Origin: Pelargonium cotyledonis
Taxonomy: Eukaryota > Streptophyta > Magnoliopsida > Geraniales > Geraniaceae
Reading direction: 5' to 3'
DNA: 28,449 nt
NCBI GenBank assembly: GCA_036897625.1
Contig: JAYMTA010000455.1
Coordinates: 1 to 28,449, forward strand
The translations under genes were made by a program, and so were the position numbers. Below are positions 1 through 10,083 of the stretch, piece by piece (the first letter of the stretch is position 1; each line of letters opens with the position of its first letter). The notes below the pieces were generated by a model, which saw only the letters and a program-made list of their open reading frames with translations, was not told where the DNA came from and did not search any database.

Positions 1-643
1 ATAGTACAAGGACTAAAATGAACCTTTTTCCTATTTTTTTAGTAGTGCATACTATTATTGCATGGTTGATGTCCTTTCTGTCTATGTATGAGTATTTGGC
101 TCATTCTGAGTGTTCTTCCGAAAGTTGATTTTTATATTCTGTTGGAAGGTGGGTGACTTTTCCCAACTGAAGACAACAAACTTCAACTAATTGAGTCTCT
201 TGTTGTCATATCAGACTTGTGATCAAATTCCACCTACATTATGGTTTGGACTTTGGAAGTCAACAATTTGACTATGGATAGAGGGAGAGAGCAATGTAGT
301 GAAAATATATATATGCATATGCGATCATGTCACACTCTTCCTTAAATTATATGCTCTTACACCCATTTTTGGTTTCACCCATGTTCTTTTAAGCCCACCA
401 TTAGATTAAGTCTCCCTCATGCGTTTCAAATATGCCAAAATTATGTATATTTTTGTGTCAGAATGTTTTTCCTCACATTTTTCTTATTGTTAAAACTGAT
501 CTAAAGAAAAAGGGAAAACAAACTTGGTTTACTTTTCAGTTTTTGTAAAAAATAATTTTCCCTTGCTAAGAGCCATCACCACTTAACAATTCCTCATAAC
601 TTATTAAGTGATTTTTTTTTTCAGGAATGTTCCTTCTATTGTT

Positions 644-697
<54 letters not shown>

Positions 698-835
698 TGC
701 ACTGGATATTCCTAAAAACATACGGCCACAAATTTGTGTGGTATATAAGTTTGTTTTCACGCAGTGATTATAATGAATTGAATTTGCATAGTCTTCAGAA
801 GTTCTTAATTTTTCTTTCTTGATGGTGCTTTCTAG
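1..835 (+). other. Intron of the VHA-a gene (right part)
   Basis: AT-rich DNA ending in a pyrimidine-rich stretch and a splice acceptor AG at 834-835. I found no earlier VHA-a exon here: the expected segment coding for the conserved WMLLPKP region is absent. The intron is therefore longer than 835 bp. It holds a long CT microsatellite at 645-688. Confidence 0.75.
645..688. repeat. (CT)22 microsatellite
   Basis: Uninterrupted CT dinucleotides, followed by a short AC run. It lies inside the VHA-a intron about 150 bp before the splice acceptor, and its sense-strand pyrimidine run could be read as a polypyrimidine tract. Confidence 0.97.
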
Positions 836-2759
836 AGGTTTGATGGTCGTAGCTATGGGATGATTGGCACATCTGAGGTGGTGTTGGATCTTGAAGCAGA
901 ACCCGATTCTGCACGGAAACATGGAGGAGATGATTTTAATTTCAGTGAGGTATTTGTGCACCAAATGATACACTCCATAGAGTTTGTTCTGGGAGCAGTG
1001 TCTAATACAGCTTCTTACCTGCGACTTTGGGCTTTGAGGTACAGGCACAACATTGGTTTTCTAATCATATTAACTAGTTTCTCCATTTTCATAATTGTTG
1101 TTTAATTGATACATGTTACTATTATGCAGCTTGGCCCACTCAGAATTGTCAACTGTTTTCTATGAGAAAGTACTACTACTTGCTTGGGGGTGAGTTTTTT
1201 TAAGTACAATGTCAATAATGTCATGGCATAGTGCTCCTTTTTTTGCTCTATTAATTTGCTTTCCTATTCATTTAATCTTAATATCTGGTAGTGTATATGA
1301 ATAATGAGTTCTCTCTTTCGTGAACTAGAACACTGTACTCTTGCATCTCCTTGAATTGAACTAATAATTAAGTCATAAATGCTCAGTCAACTAGTTTGTA
1401 TGGATCATTCCCGTATAAATGGGATTTTGGGTTAGTCTAAATATAATCTCAAACTTTTTATATTAGACTTTCAGTCTGGTCTGGACCGAATTATTATTTT
1501 AATTTATTTTTTTCTTGTATAAAATTAATGACTCCCAACGTTCCAAAATGAGTGTATTGTTTGTCATGCATTTTTGTTCCAAAATGAGTGTCATTTTTTC
1601 TCTTTTTAAAAGTTAGTTGTGCAAGAATTACTAATAGTGTATTCCTATAATAAGTTGGGTAGCATCACTTAAGTTCGTTACAACACGTGTCTGAGGATCT
1701 AAGAGAATGTACAACACTAACTAACTTCTCCATAAAAAGTTTCAAAAAGGAAAACACCACTTGTTTTGGGACGAAGGAAGTATTAAAATTATTTTAATGC
1801 TTTAGATTCAATTTTATATCTTATTTTCTTCAACTTCACTATAATTTCAAAACTTTTTCATTAAAATTACATTTTCCCCTTTTTGGGCAAACTTTTGATC
1901 CAATCGGTCTGGTCCAGTCCGAGACTGAACATTATTCGGTATGAGAGTTTTGTAAAATTTGGTCCGGTCCAGGTTAGCATCTTGTAGTTTACACACTACG
2001 TAGTGAGCGTGCATCTCTCTCTAGAAACAGACTAATTTTTGGCTCCTGCTCGTTTACTGTTCAGAAGAGGGATTAGAATCAATCAACCCCTTCACAGAAC
2101 CCCAAATCTGATGTCCAATATCCCAATTGTCTTAATCGCTATACTCCCTTCGTCCTAAAATAAGTTTATTTTCTATTTTGAGAAAAATTAAAGAGAAGGT
2201 AGTTAATGTTGTGTATTTCCTCTTTTATCCCTATGCACATGTATCGTAACAAACCTAAGGGATACTAACTTATTATGGGGCATTATTGGTAATTGATGCC
2301 TAACCAACATCCTAAAAAGGAAACATGACACTTATTTTGGGACAAAAATGCTGGTGAACTAGTACACTTATAATGAGACTAAAGAGTAATTGTTTTCCTT
2401 AGTTTGAAGGGTTAGTTGTTGAACGATATAGTGGACACTGTTCATCTAATTGAACGGTAAAGTTGGTTGTCCAGAAAACTATTTTCAGCTCACTTGCTTA
2501 CTTCTTTTATCACTGCCTAAACCATTATTGTGCCTATTACAGGTATGACAACGTGATCATACGGTTATTGGGGCTAGCAGTTTTTGCCTTTGCAACAGCC
2601 TTCATATTGCTCATGATGGAGACTCTCAGTGCTTTTCTTCACGCTTTGCGTCTTCATTGGGTCGAGTTTCAAAACAAGTTCTACCAAGGTGATGGCTACA
2701 AGTTCAGACCTCTGTCATTTGCTACATTAGCCGATGATGACGATTTTTTAATTCATTAA
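836..2759 (+). CDS. VHA-a: V-type H+-ATPase subunit a, C-terminal part (partial gene, three exons)
   Basis: This is the membrane subunit a of the vacuolar/endomembrane proton pump, which forms the proton half-channels of the Vo sector. Exons are 836-1038, 1130-1189 and 2543-2759, all with AG/GT borders and consistent phases, giving 159 visible C-terminal residues. The fragment starts [15 protein letters not shown] and contains [12 protein letters not shown] followed across the splice by [14 protein letters not shown]. The arginine in SYLRLWAL (codon 1022-1024) matches the transmembrane arginine known to be essential for proton transport in yeast Vph1p. The last exon encodes a hydrophobic helix ([20 protein letters not shown]), then ALRLHWVEF and a short acidic tail ending DDDDFLIH. 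The tail looks more like the VHA-a1 (TGN) type than VHA-a2/a3, but this is from memory and weak. Upstream exons lie outside the window. The family is certain; the paralogue is not. Confidence 0.95.
1532..1780 (+). mobile_element. Stowaway-type MITE in VHA-a intron (copy 1)
   Basis: The left end reads CTCCCAACGTTCCAAAATGA. The right end, reverse-complemented, reads CTTCCTTCGTCCCAAAACAA, and TA follows at 1781-1782. These are degenerate forms of the Stowaway (Tc1/mariner) terminus. A second copy of the left-end motif GTTCCAAAATGAGTGT lies a few tens of bases inside the first. The interior (ACAACACTAACTAAC) is shared with the elements at 2144-2350 and 24380-24621. Non-coding. Confidence 0.75.
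2144..2350 (-). mobile_element. Stowaway-type MITE in VHA-a intron (copy 2, opposite orientation)
   Basis: Begins with CTCCCTTCGTCCTAAAATAA directly after TA at 2142-2143 and ends near ACTTATTTTGGGACAAAAAT. Read on the minus strand, its interior (AGGATGTTGGTTA, then a CACAACATTAACTA segment, then TTTAATTTTTCTCAAAATA) matches the element at 24380-24621. It is therefore the same family as copy 1, inserted in reverse. The right boundary is accurate to about 10 bp. Confidence 0.75.
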
Positions 2760-3200
2760 CGTCTCCTGTTTCTGATTGGAGGAGAAGAAGAAGATAATAG
2801 AAAGCGGAGGCAAATCTTAAATTTCAAAAAAATGAGGTAAGCCCAAGTTGGTTGCTAAAAACACCATTCTGGCCGAGAGAAGAGGCGGTAACGTAACATT
2901 TATCTGCAAATTTAACTTAGGAATGTAAAATCCTGGCTGGGTATCTTTGAATGTGCAGGTATAAAGAGGGCTTTGCGCTTACAGCGATAATGGTAAGCTG
3001 GTTCGTGAATAGATATTTGTATCTTCTTTTTCTGAAAGGTATAAAAGAAAAGAGGAAATTAGGTAACTCACTTTGTTGTAAAGAGAATCTGGTAATTATA
3101 GTAGAAAATAGTTTTTTTTTTTTTTTTGGAATTACTAAAATTCAGTTTGAGCCTTTGGGGTGTTAACATTTATAAAGATTTACACACAAGCTAGTGTGGA
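2760..3200 (+). other. Probable 3'UTR and end of the VHA-a gene
   Basis: AT-rich, with no continuing reading frame after the TAA at 2757-2759. It contains a poly-T run near 3112-3128 and an AT-rich stretch near 3170 that could hold the polyadenylation signal. Boundaries are inferred. Confidence 0.4.
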
Positions 3201-5480
3201 TTTTGAAGGGATTTTTTTATGGGGTCATGTGGAATGGACAATGACAATATGACAGTATATAGTACCATTTTTCAATGAGAAAATGGAATTTCAACCGAGC
3301 TTTTATGGGCTGATTCTCAGTCTAACTAATGAAGATATGCCATCTTACGAGTTAACATTGTTGTCCTGATGAATTTGTGGACGCGGATCGTTCTCTCGAA
3401 CTCATTCCATATGTGTGTTGGCTGAGACTCTTTGTTCTCCGGTCATATTATAGAGAATCGAGATCTTATGAGTAGAAATCTAAGCGCCTAAATGCTTGGC
3501 CCGGGGTTTGGTGAGTACCAATTTAAATGATACTTCTTTTTAACCACTAAAATTGGAAAACTTGGTCTGGCCATTCCCATTTCCCAACTGTGAAGATGAC
3601 AGACTATCTTGATTGACTTTTATATATTTGGTATTGTGTAAGAAGTATAAACAATTAAACCAGCAATAGTAATGATTCGAAGAAGAAAAATTACTGACCG
3701 GATTGGAAAAATTTGTTCGTCTTTTTCGGTTGGACCAGAATTGAATTATTCTGATCTTTAGTCAATTTTAATCTCCATTGAATTTTTAAAACAGGAGCTG
3801 GTGCTAGTTTATTCCTCTCGAGTGTTTGTAATCTCTTGAATCCAAGTTGTCTGGTGTGGGATCTTTCAATTCCAACAAGGGACCCACAAAATGATACCAG
3901 ATCAAACTAAAATGAGACACGTGGGTGCTACTAGCACCGGGGCAACCGGGTCACAACTGGTCCGGTGTCAGGTTATCGGGCCGGTTTGGGCTACATACCT
4001 GTCCGTGCTCTGGTGCTACAATTAAGATTGGGTTGGGTCGGTCAGGACCATTTGGGCAACCCTAGTAGCAATCATGTGTCGAGACGTACAAAAGTGAATG
4101 TTTATTACAACTAATATGACATTAATTCATAAGATGAAATCTCTTCAAAAACTCGAATCAAACGTATATATGAATATAAATTCGATATGAAAGCATAAAA
4201 TCGAACCCAGTTGGAGTCGTATTACCAGTGAATTCACTTGTTAAATGAAATGTGATTCCATGATAAAGGTATCCACTCATTACAACAAAAGTAGAGGTGA
4301 CCCAACCAACCATGCCACCCACCACTAAGGTCCTTTTCCTTGTAAAGCATTTTACTTTCTAGTTCGTCTAGTGCCCAATGACTTTATTTCAATACTTGGT
4401 TGTTGTTTTTGTTTGCTTATCTACTCAATACTCAGTAGAGATAGATAGTTGTTTAGTTTCTCTCCTATTCCTCTTTGGTCTACTACTACTTGTATGATTT
4501 GAAACCTAGCTTACCTCTTCTTCATTTTCTATTTCTTCTCAATTATAGTTAATATTCACCTATAAATTGAGTTGAGTCCACCCACCACAATTTAGCTGGT
4601 AGACACAAAATAGAGTAGCGTGTTGTTCCACAAATGATGTTATATATTTCATGAGCGTGAGCTTAGCTATTAAGCATAGACTCGATAAGTTCAATCGCTA
4701 TGCTTGTTGGGACAACTCAACTGACTCAAATAGGTTGGGGTTTAAAAGAGTGTATATACAAGGAAACAATAGTGTTCAGGAAGCGACTAAGTCTTTTAAT
4801 CTTATCTTAGAGTTTTTAGCACATTACCACACCAAATTGGTATCTTACACCACCACATGATGTGTTAAGTGAGGATAGATCCTAAAACCTGCTCTCACTT
4901 GTTGCCTTGAAATTTGGATATAATCAACATGTTCCTTTATTTTAATTTCTGAATTCTTAAAGGTATATACCTGAGACACAATCTAACATACTGATAAATA
5001 AATTTCATCTACGAATCTGATCAATCACTCTTCTCGCTTTGTGAGTAGACATAGGAATATGTTTACCTAAAGCCGATACTTCTCTATATTGCTTCTTCTT
5101 TTTTTGTTTTATCATGGCGTACCTCCCTCTCTCACTAATGACCGATAATTATTTATATTCATTTTCTTAACGAAGAAATAGATTGAGTATCTCTTTTACT
5201 TTTAAAAGAAGGGTTGTTTGAAATTAAAAAAAAAAAAAAAAAAGAGTTTCTTTGAAAACGTTTGGATTAGTGCGTCACCCCTAGTGGTTAATAATGAATT
5301 TACTTTGGTGATGTTCGTCAATTAACTTTCATCAACCCACTCTTATCTCACTTCGTTCCCTTAATCTTAATGTGTTAAGTCGATTTTTTTAACGTAGGAC
5401 CTATCCCAATGAGGCACATAGCGATCAACCAGAAACGCCGTTGAGTTGCCACGTCTTGTATTTTACAGTTCTGCCAGTAT
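3200..5480. other. Intergenic region between VHA-a and the DCAF8-like gene
   Basis: About 2.3 kb without a convincing gene. It contains an inverted-repeat element at 3916-4080 and a 17 bp poly-A tract near 5227. The last few hundred bases should hold the promoter of the WD40 gene. Short open frames, such as one of 69 codons at 4651-4860, show no recognisable domain and no splicing partners. Confidence 0.6.
3916..4080. mobile_element. Short inverted-repeat element (possible hAT-like MITE)
   Basis: Arms at 3916-3934 (GACACGTGGGTGCTACTAG) and 4062-4080 pair as an imperfect 19 bp inverted repeat with about four mismatches. The inside is unusually GC-rich for this region and contains GGCAACC near both ends plus GGTCCGG- and GGGTCGG-like motifs, as in plant elements of the TAGGGGTGGCAA type. 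No clear target-site duplication was found, so the family is uncertain. Confidence 0.45.
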
Positions 5481-5662
5481 TTTGCATCCAATCCAGCTGC
5501 TGTTTCTTTGATTTTACCTTCTCATTTGTTCAGCTGTCGTCTTCGAGCTCTACAGAGTCTTAGACACAGACACACTGGTTCTTATTGGCCATTTCTAGGG
5601 CTTGTGTGCTCTCTAAAACACACAATTCAATTTTGTGTTTTTGATGAAATTGCGTTGCTGAA
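5481..5662 (+). promoter_or_regulatory. Probable 5'UTR of the DCAF8-like gene
   Basis: A less AT-rich, CT-rich stretch directly upstream of the start codon, with no in-frame upstream ATG joining the coding frame. The transcription start is not determined. Confidence 0.35.
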
Positions 5663-8600
5663 ATGGCGTCTCGTAGTCACCGTATGGGAATTCACGATGG
5701 TTTCGCAGATTTATGCCGGAGAGAGACTGGTTCTTGTCCGCCCAGATGCTTCTCTCGCCATTTCTCTGCTTCTGAGGTCGCTAATTTTATTTTAATTCCT
5801 TTTGTTTTCGTATTAAATTATTGAATTCATTCAGAATTTTACAGACATTTGAACAATTTTTTTCTTTTTAACTGCGTTGCTCGCAGTTTTTTTATTTTAT
5901 TTATTTTTTTATGAATTGCTCGAGTAATCTATTCATCAACAGAGTTTATTCATATACTATCATTCAACTCAATTCTTCACTGTTGAACAAGTTGGAGAAT
6001 CAGGGAATGATATTTTTCCAGTGCAATTTGTTATATATGTTTTTGAATTTGCGAGTGAATTGTGTTGCTATTTATTGATATCAATTTATGCTCTGATTAG
6101 AATTCAGATCCCATTTGAACTGCTTGCTTTGTTGAACTTGTCTGGTTAATTTGTAGTCGTTTGATCAGATGGTTTTAGTGGTTGCCATTTCATATTAGAT
6201 ACTCTTGAAAGCACATCTTTAGGTATGATAATGCAAATATGTGGTATATTTTCTGCTTGATTTTGTTAGGATTTGTCAACTTCAGATTCGTAGGTGAGCT
6301 TTTCATTACGTCGTTCTGCCCCAAATGGTTAATCCACTCGTGTAATACCGACTGTGGGACTCCTACATGTTGATATATAGCTTTTCCTTAAAAAAGAATG
6401 TACATTCATTAGTAAAGGATACAGCCTCTGATTATTAAAAGATGAAATGCAAAATTTGAAAAAAGGATACAAATCATGCATTGTGAGGGAGTCAAAATGG
6501 AGGGCTTGGTTTGTGAAGTGGAATATGAATACGTGTTCCTTTTATATGAAGATGTTTTTGTCATAGTCTGAAATTTCAGATTATTTCTTGATTTGTCCTT
6601 CAGTGCATCAGAACTTTTGTAGAAAGGTTTGTTCAAGGACAACGAGAGGGTTTACCTTGCCTCCTAGTTATTGTTTTTGTGAATTTCAGTCTGGAAATGA
6701 ATGCTTTAGTTCAGTTTTCGTTTTGATGCAGGTCCTTGTAAACAAATTGAATCTATATGGAAAGTTAAATGGCCATGAAGGTTGTGTAAACGCCGTGGAA
6801 TTCAACTCTACTGGCGACACTCTTGTATCAGGTTCCGATGACAAACAGGTTATAGTCTGGAACTGGGCCACTAAAAGTCAAAGGTTTTCATATCCATCTG
6901 GTCATCTAGACAGCATCTTCCAAACCAGGATTATGCCATTCACAGATGACCGAAAAATTGTATCTTCTTCTAGTGATGGCCAGGTGATTTATTTTGTAAT
7001 TTTTTTATATATATAGAAGTGTTTCCACTACACATGCGTTCTGTCAATCTATTTTGTCGTTTATATGAGTAGGCACGATGCTTATAAATGTTTGTCGATT
7101 ATATTTACAGGTTTTAATTAAAATGTTTGAACTGTTGCCAGCCCTTTGATTGTTTGTTATCTATCCGATATTGGTAGTCGATTAGTGTTTATTTCGGAAA
7201 ATTTATGATTATATTTTTTGAAAAAAAAAAACTATTGAACTATCAAGGATGGTTTGCAAAATTATTACACAGAATCTTACTAATTAAAGCTTTCAGTGTT
7301 TTTTCTTATGGAACCATCCTTTTGCTGCATCATTATTGGTATATGAATCTTCAAAATAATGATTTCATTCTAAATTGTATTACCCTGCTCACTCACGTGA
7401 CCGCGTTTCCACCATTGTTATGTATGCTCTCCGTTCCCATTGTTTCAGGTGAGGCTCGGAGAAATCTTGGATAATGGCCAAGTTGATACAAAGAGGTTAG
7501 GGAAGCACCAAGGCCGTGTGTACAAGCTTGCAGTGGAACCAGGGAGTCCTCATATACTATACAGCTGTGGCGAAGATGGTTTCATTCAACATGTAGATCA
7601 AATTTAGTACATTGTAAATACCCCGTGTAGCTCTCTTATCCATATTAGTTTCAGAGTTCACTTATTTTCTTCTCATGCAGTTTGATCTTCGAAGTAGCTC
7701 TGCTACAAAACTTTTCTATTGCTGCAACATTTCCGAAAACAGCAAGCTGCCTCCAAACAGTATAAGGTTAAACGCCATAGTGATTGACCCAAGGAACCCG
7801 AATTACTTCGCTGTAGGAGGTTCTGATGAGTTTGCACGCGTGTATGACCTAAGAAGATGCCGAAGGGATGCATCAAGTAACTTCGATAGCCCGGTGAACA
7901 CATTTTGCCCTCGTCACCTTCTAGAGACTGACAATGTACACATAACGGGATTGGCATATTCCTCAACTAGTGAATTGCTTGTCACTTACAACGATGAGCT
8001 AATTTATTTGTTTCAGAAGAATATGGGGTTGGGTCCTTCACCATTATGCATCTCACCTGAAGATCTCACGAAACTTGAAGAGCCTCAAGTTTACTCGGGT
8101 CATCGAAATTCACAGACCGTGAAAGGGGTGAGTTTCTTTGGTCCAAACGATGAGTATGTCATGAGTGGGTCTGATTGTGGCCATATATTTACATGGAAGA
8201 AGAAAGGAGCCAAGCTATTGCGCGTAATGGTTGGTGATCGCCACATTGTGAACCATATTGAGCCTCATCCACATATGCCAGTTATTGCTACCTGTGGAAT
8301 AGAAAAGAATGTCAAGCTTTGGGCTCCTATGACTAGTGATGCTCCTCCACTTCCTGACAATGTAGATAAGGTACTATCTTAATTGTTTTTCTATTTTGAT
8401 AAAACACACACACACACGATGTTGTGTATTGATGTTAATTTGGATCAAACCTCCCTCTCTTCCTTATATATGGGTGTCATCAAGAAAGTATACACGTTAG
8501 AGACCCGAACGTTGGACCAAAACTCCCTTTCTTTCCTATATTTGGGTGTCATCCAGGAAGTATACTCATTAGATTGAGACTTCCTACAAAGAGACCCGAT

Positions 8601-9218
8601 TATCTATATAAAAAAAAAACACGGGCTGAGTTATAGACCTGATTATGTGGGGTGAGAGTTAGATCTCTGCCTTAAATTCTGAAAACTAGCAATGTGAGAG
8701 TAGAATTATGACGAGTGTAGAATAGATAGAACCTTCAACATAAGGGTATTTATAATGGTGGAACTCGATTATGATTGGTTGGAACGGCATGACTCCTCAA
8801 ATTTGATTGGTGGAGAGTTTTAAGTGATAAATATAAATTCTGGACCTGATCTTGATCTTGTAAGGCATTTGAACTTTGAAATATTGGCTCATATTCATGT
8901 AGCATCACACATATGCATATGCAGCCCAGTTTATCACCTTACATTTGTTAACGAACATGGCCACGAACTTGTTATGCTCTGTTTGTCCAGATTATGGAGT
9001 CGAATAGGCAGGGCAGAGAAGACCAATCGCGGGTAACTCTCACCCCTGACGTTATCATGCACGTCTTGCGCCTTCAGAGACGCCAAACACTAGCGTATAT
9101 TGAAAGAAGGTACGGTAGAGCTGATGTTGATAGTGATGCAGATGCTTATGTTTTAGGATTCTCAGATGGTGAAGCCTCTTCCGAAGAGGGTTCCACCAGA
9201 GACTGCAATGTCAGTTGA
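5663..9218 (+). CDS. DCAF8: WD40-repeat protein, DCAF8 type (CUL4-DDB1 substrate receptor)
   Basis: Five exons: 5663-5776, 6732-6983, 7449-7592, 7681-8370 and 8991-9218. All introns are phase 0, giving a predicted 475 aa, close to the length I recall for Arabidopsis DCAF8-like proteins. The start MASRSHRMGIHDGF has a good context (GAAATGG) and the exon runs straight into the donor. WD repeats begin in exon 2 (LNGHEGCVNAVEFNSTGDTL, then SGSDDKQVIVWNW) and continue with YSCGEDGFIQH/FDLRSS, NYFAVGGSDEFARVYDLRR and a last SGSDCGHIFTWKK/ATCGIEKNVKLWAP pair. YDLRR and FDLRS resemble the WDxR (DWD) box used to bind DDB1. Members of this family recruit substrates to CUL4-DDB1 ubiquitin ligases. Exon 5 encodes a basic, helical, then acidic C-terminal tail outside the propeller (IMESNRQGRED to RDCNVS). 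The substrate is unknown. Confidence 0.92.
8371..8990 (+). other. Last intron of the DCAF8-like gene
   Basis: GT at 8371-8372 and AG at 8989-8990 (TTTGTCCAG). It joins codons phase 0 (..DNVDK / IMESN..). If it is retained, translation stops a few codons past the donor at 8380-8382, removing the C-terminal tail. It contains a short CA run and the tandem duplication at 8440-8580. Confidence 0.85.
8440..8580. repeat. Tandem duplication, period about 72 bp, two diverged copies
   Basis: Copy one starts at TTGGATCAAACCTCCCT (8440) and copy two at TTGGACCAAAACTCCCT (8512). Both continue through TTTCCTATAT-like and GGGTGTCATC to GAAGTATAC. The copies differ at roughly one base in six by eye. It lies in the last intron of the DCAF8-like gene. 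Confidence 0.85.
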
Positions 9219-9890
9219 GAGATTGGCAACAAATCGGTGAGAAATCAAACATTGTTTTGCTTATGATCTTTTTGCCCTTTTTAGTTCATTATTGTTGCAA
9301 TATCTATTACATAGTTTCTAATAAAGTTTATCATGAATCTGTAGTTGCTGCTGTGTCTTGGCCTCAGGTTTTGTGAAGGATTCTGGCAACAATTATACTC
9401 TTGACAAATTGCAAAAGCCAAACTTGAGGTTGAATAATGTGTTGACATGTTATGAACAATTTTGGTTCGTTTATGCGGTATTTGATTTGATTTTGATAGT
9501 TTTGTTTTTGTAATTGTTCTTTCTTATAAATGAATTTTGTAATTTTGTGAGTAAATATTTTTGTACTTATATGTAAATAAAATAAGACATTCACTGAACA
9601 CGATTACTAAATGTGCACTGTTTATCGTAACAGTGCAACCCGAATTATGAAATTGCTAACTCTTGTCAACCCGTTTTGAAAGTCTAAAGATAAAGAATTT
9701 CCACTTAAATAACGGATTTGCCACTGCGGCTTTATCCAGTTTTGAAAAACAGGAAATGGGCCTCACTCAAAGTCAAAAGTAGTCCTCTGAAGTAAAAATG
9801 AAATTCTCCGAAGGGCATTTTCGTAACTCAAAGTGATAAAATCATCTGCATATTCATTGCGCTTTCACTTCCCGCTCGCCGCCGTTACAA
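9219..9890. other. 3'UTR of the DCAF8-like gene and intergenic DNA
   Basis: AT-rich with no coding signal. AATAAAATAAG-like sequence near 9578-9590 is a plausible polyadenylation signal for the upstream gene. The stretch from about 9700 onward should contain the promoter of the next gene. I see no repeat of note. Confidence 0.5.
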
Positions 9891-10083
9891 TTTGAAATTA
9901 AACGCAAGCAGACACAGAACCAAATCTCGAAACCCAAACCCAACGAGATCTCAACGAAATCGCTAGAAACTTCCTGTTTCGTCCCATCAGCAACAGCCAT
10001 TTCTGGTATTTGTTTCTGGAAATAGTTGGATTGAGGTCTCGGAAACTGAGCGAAGCAACAGAAGCTTTGGTTAGGAAGAAGAA
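9891..10083 (+). promoter_or_regulatory. Probable 5'UTR of the large KEN-box gene
   Basis: Less AT-rich than the DNA upstream, with purine-rich GAAGAAG just before the start codon. Other open frames cross this start region, but only the frame beginning at 10084 continues through the splice into exon 2. Confidence 0.35.

Noticed and set aside
566-1048. 160-codon minus-strand frame with a long arginine-glutamate run
   Set aside because: The repeat is simply the CT microsatellite read on the minus strand, and the frame overlaps the real VHA-a exon.
2951-3166. Open frame of 71 codons after the VHA-a stop, as an extra exon or small gene
   Set aside because: The VHA-a protein already ends at a normal position. 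The frame has poly-T-derived phenylalanines and no recognisable domain or splice partner.
4651-4860. 69-codon open frame in the intergenic region
   Set aside because: No homology is recognised, the surroundings are AT-rich, and no promoter or splice context supports it.
7205-7474. 89-codon frame in the DCAF8-like gene
   Set aside because: It covers an intron (6984-7448), and the WD40 protein continues in another frame with matching splice sites.
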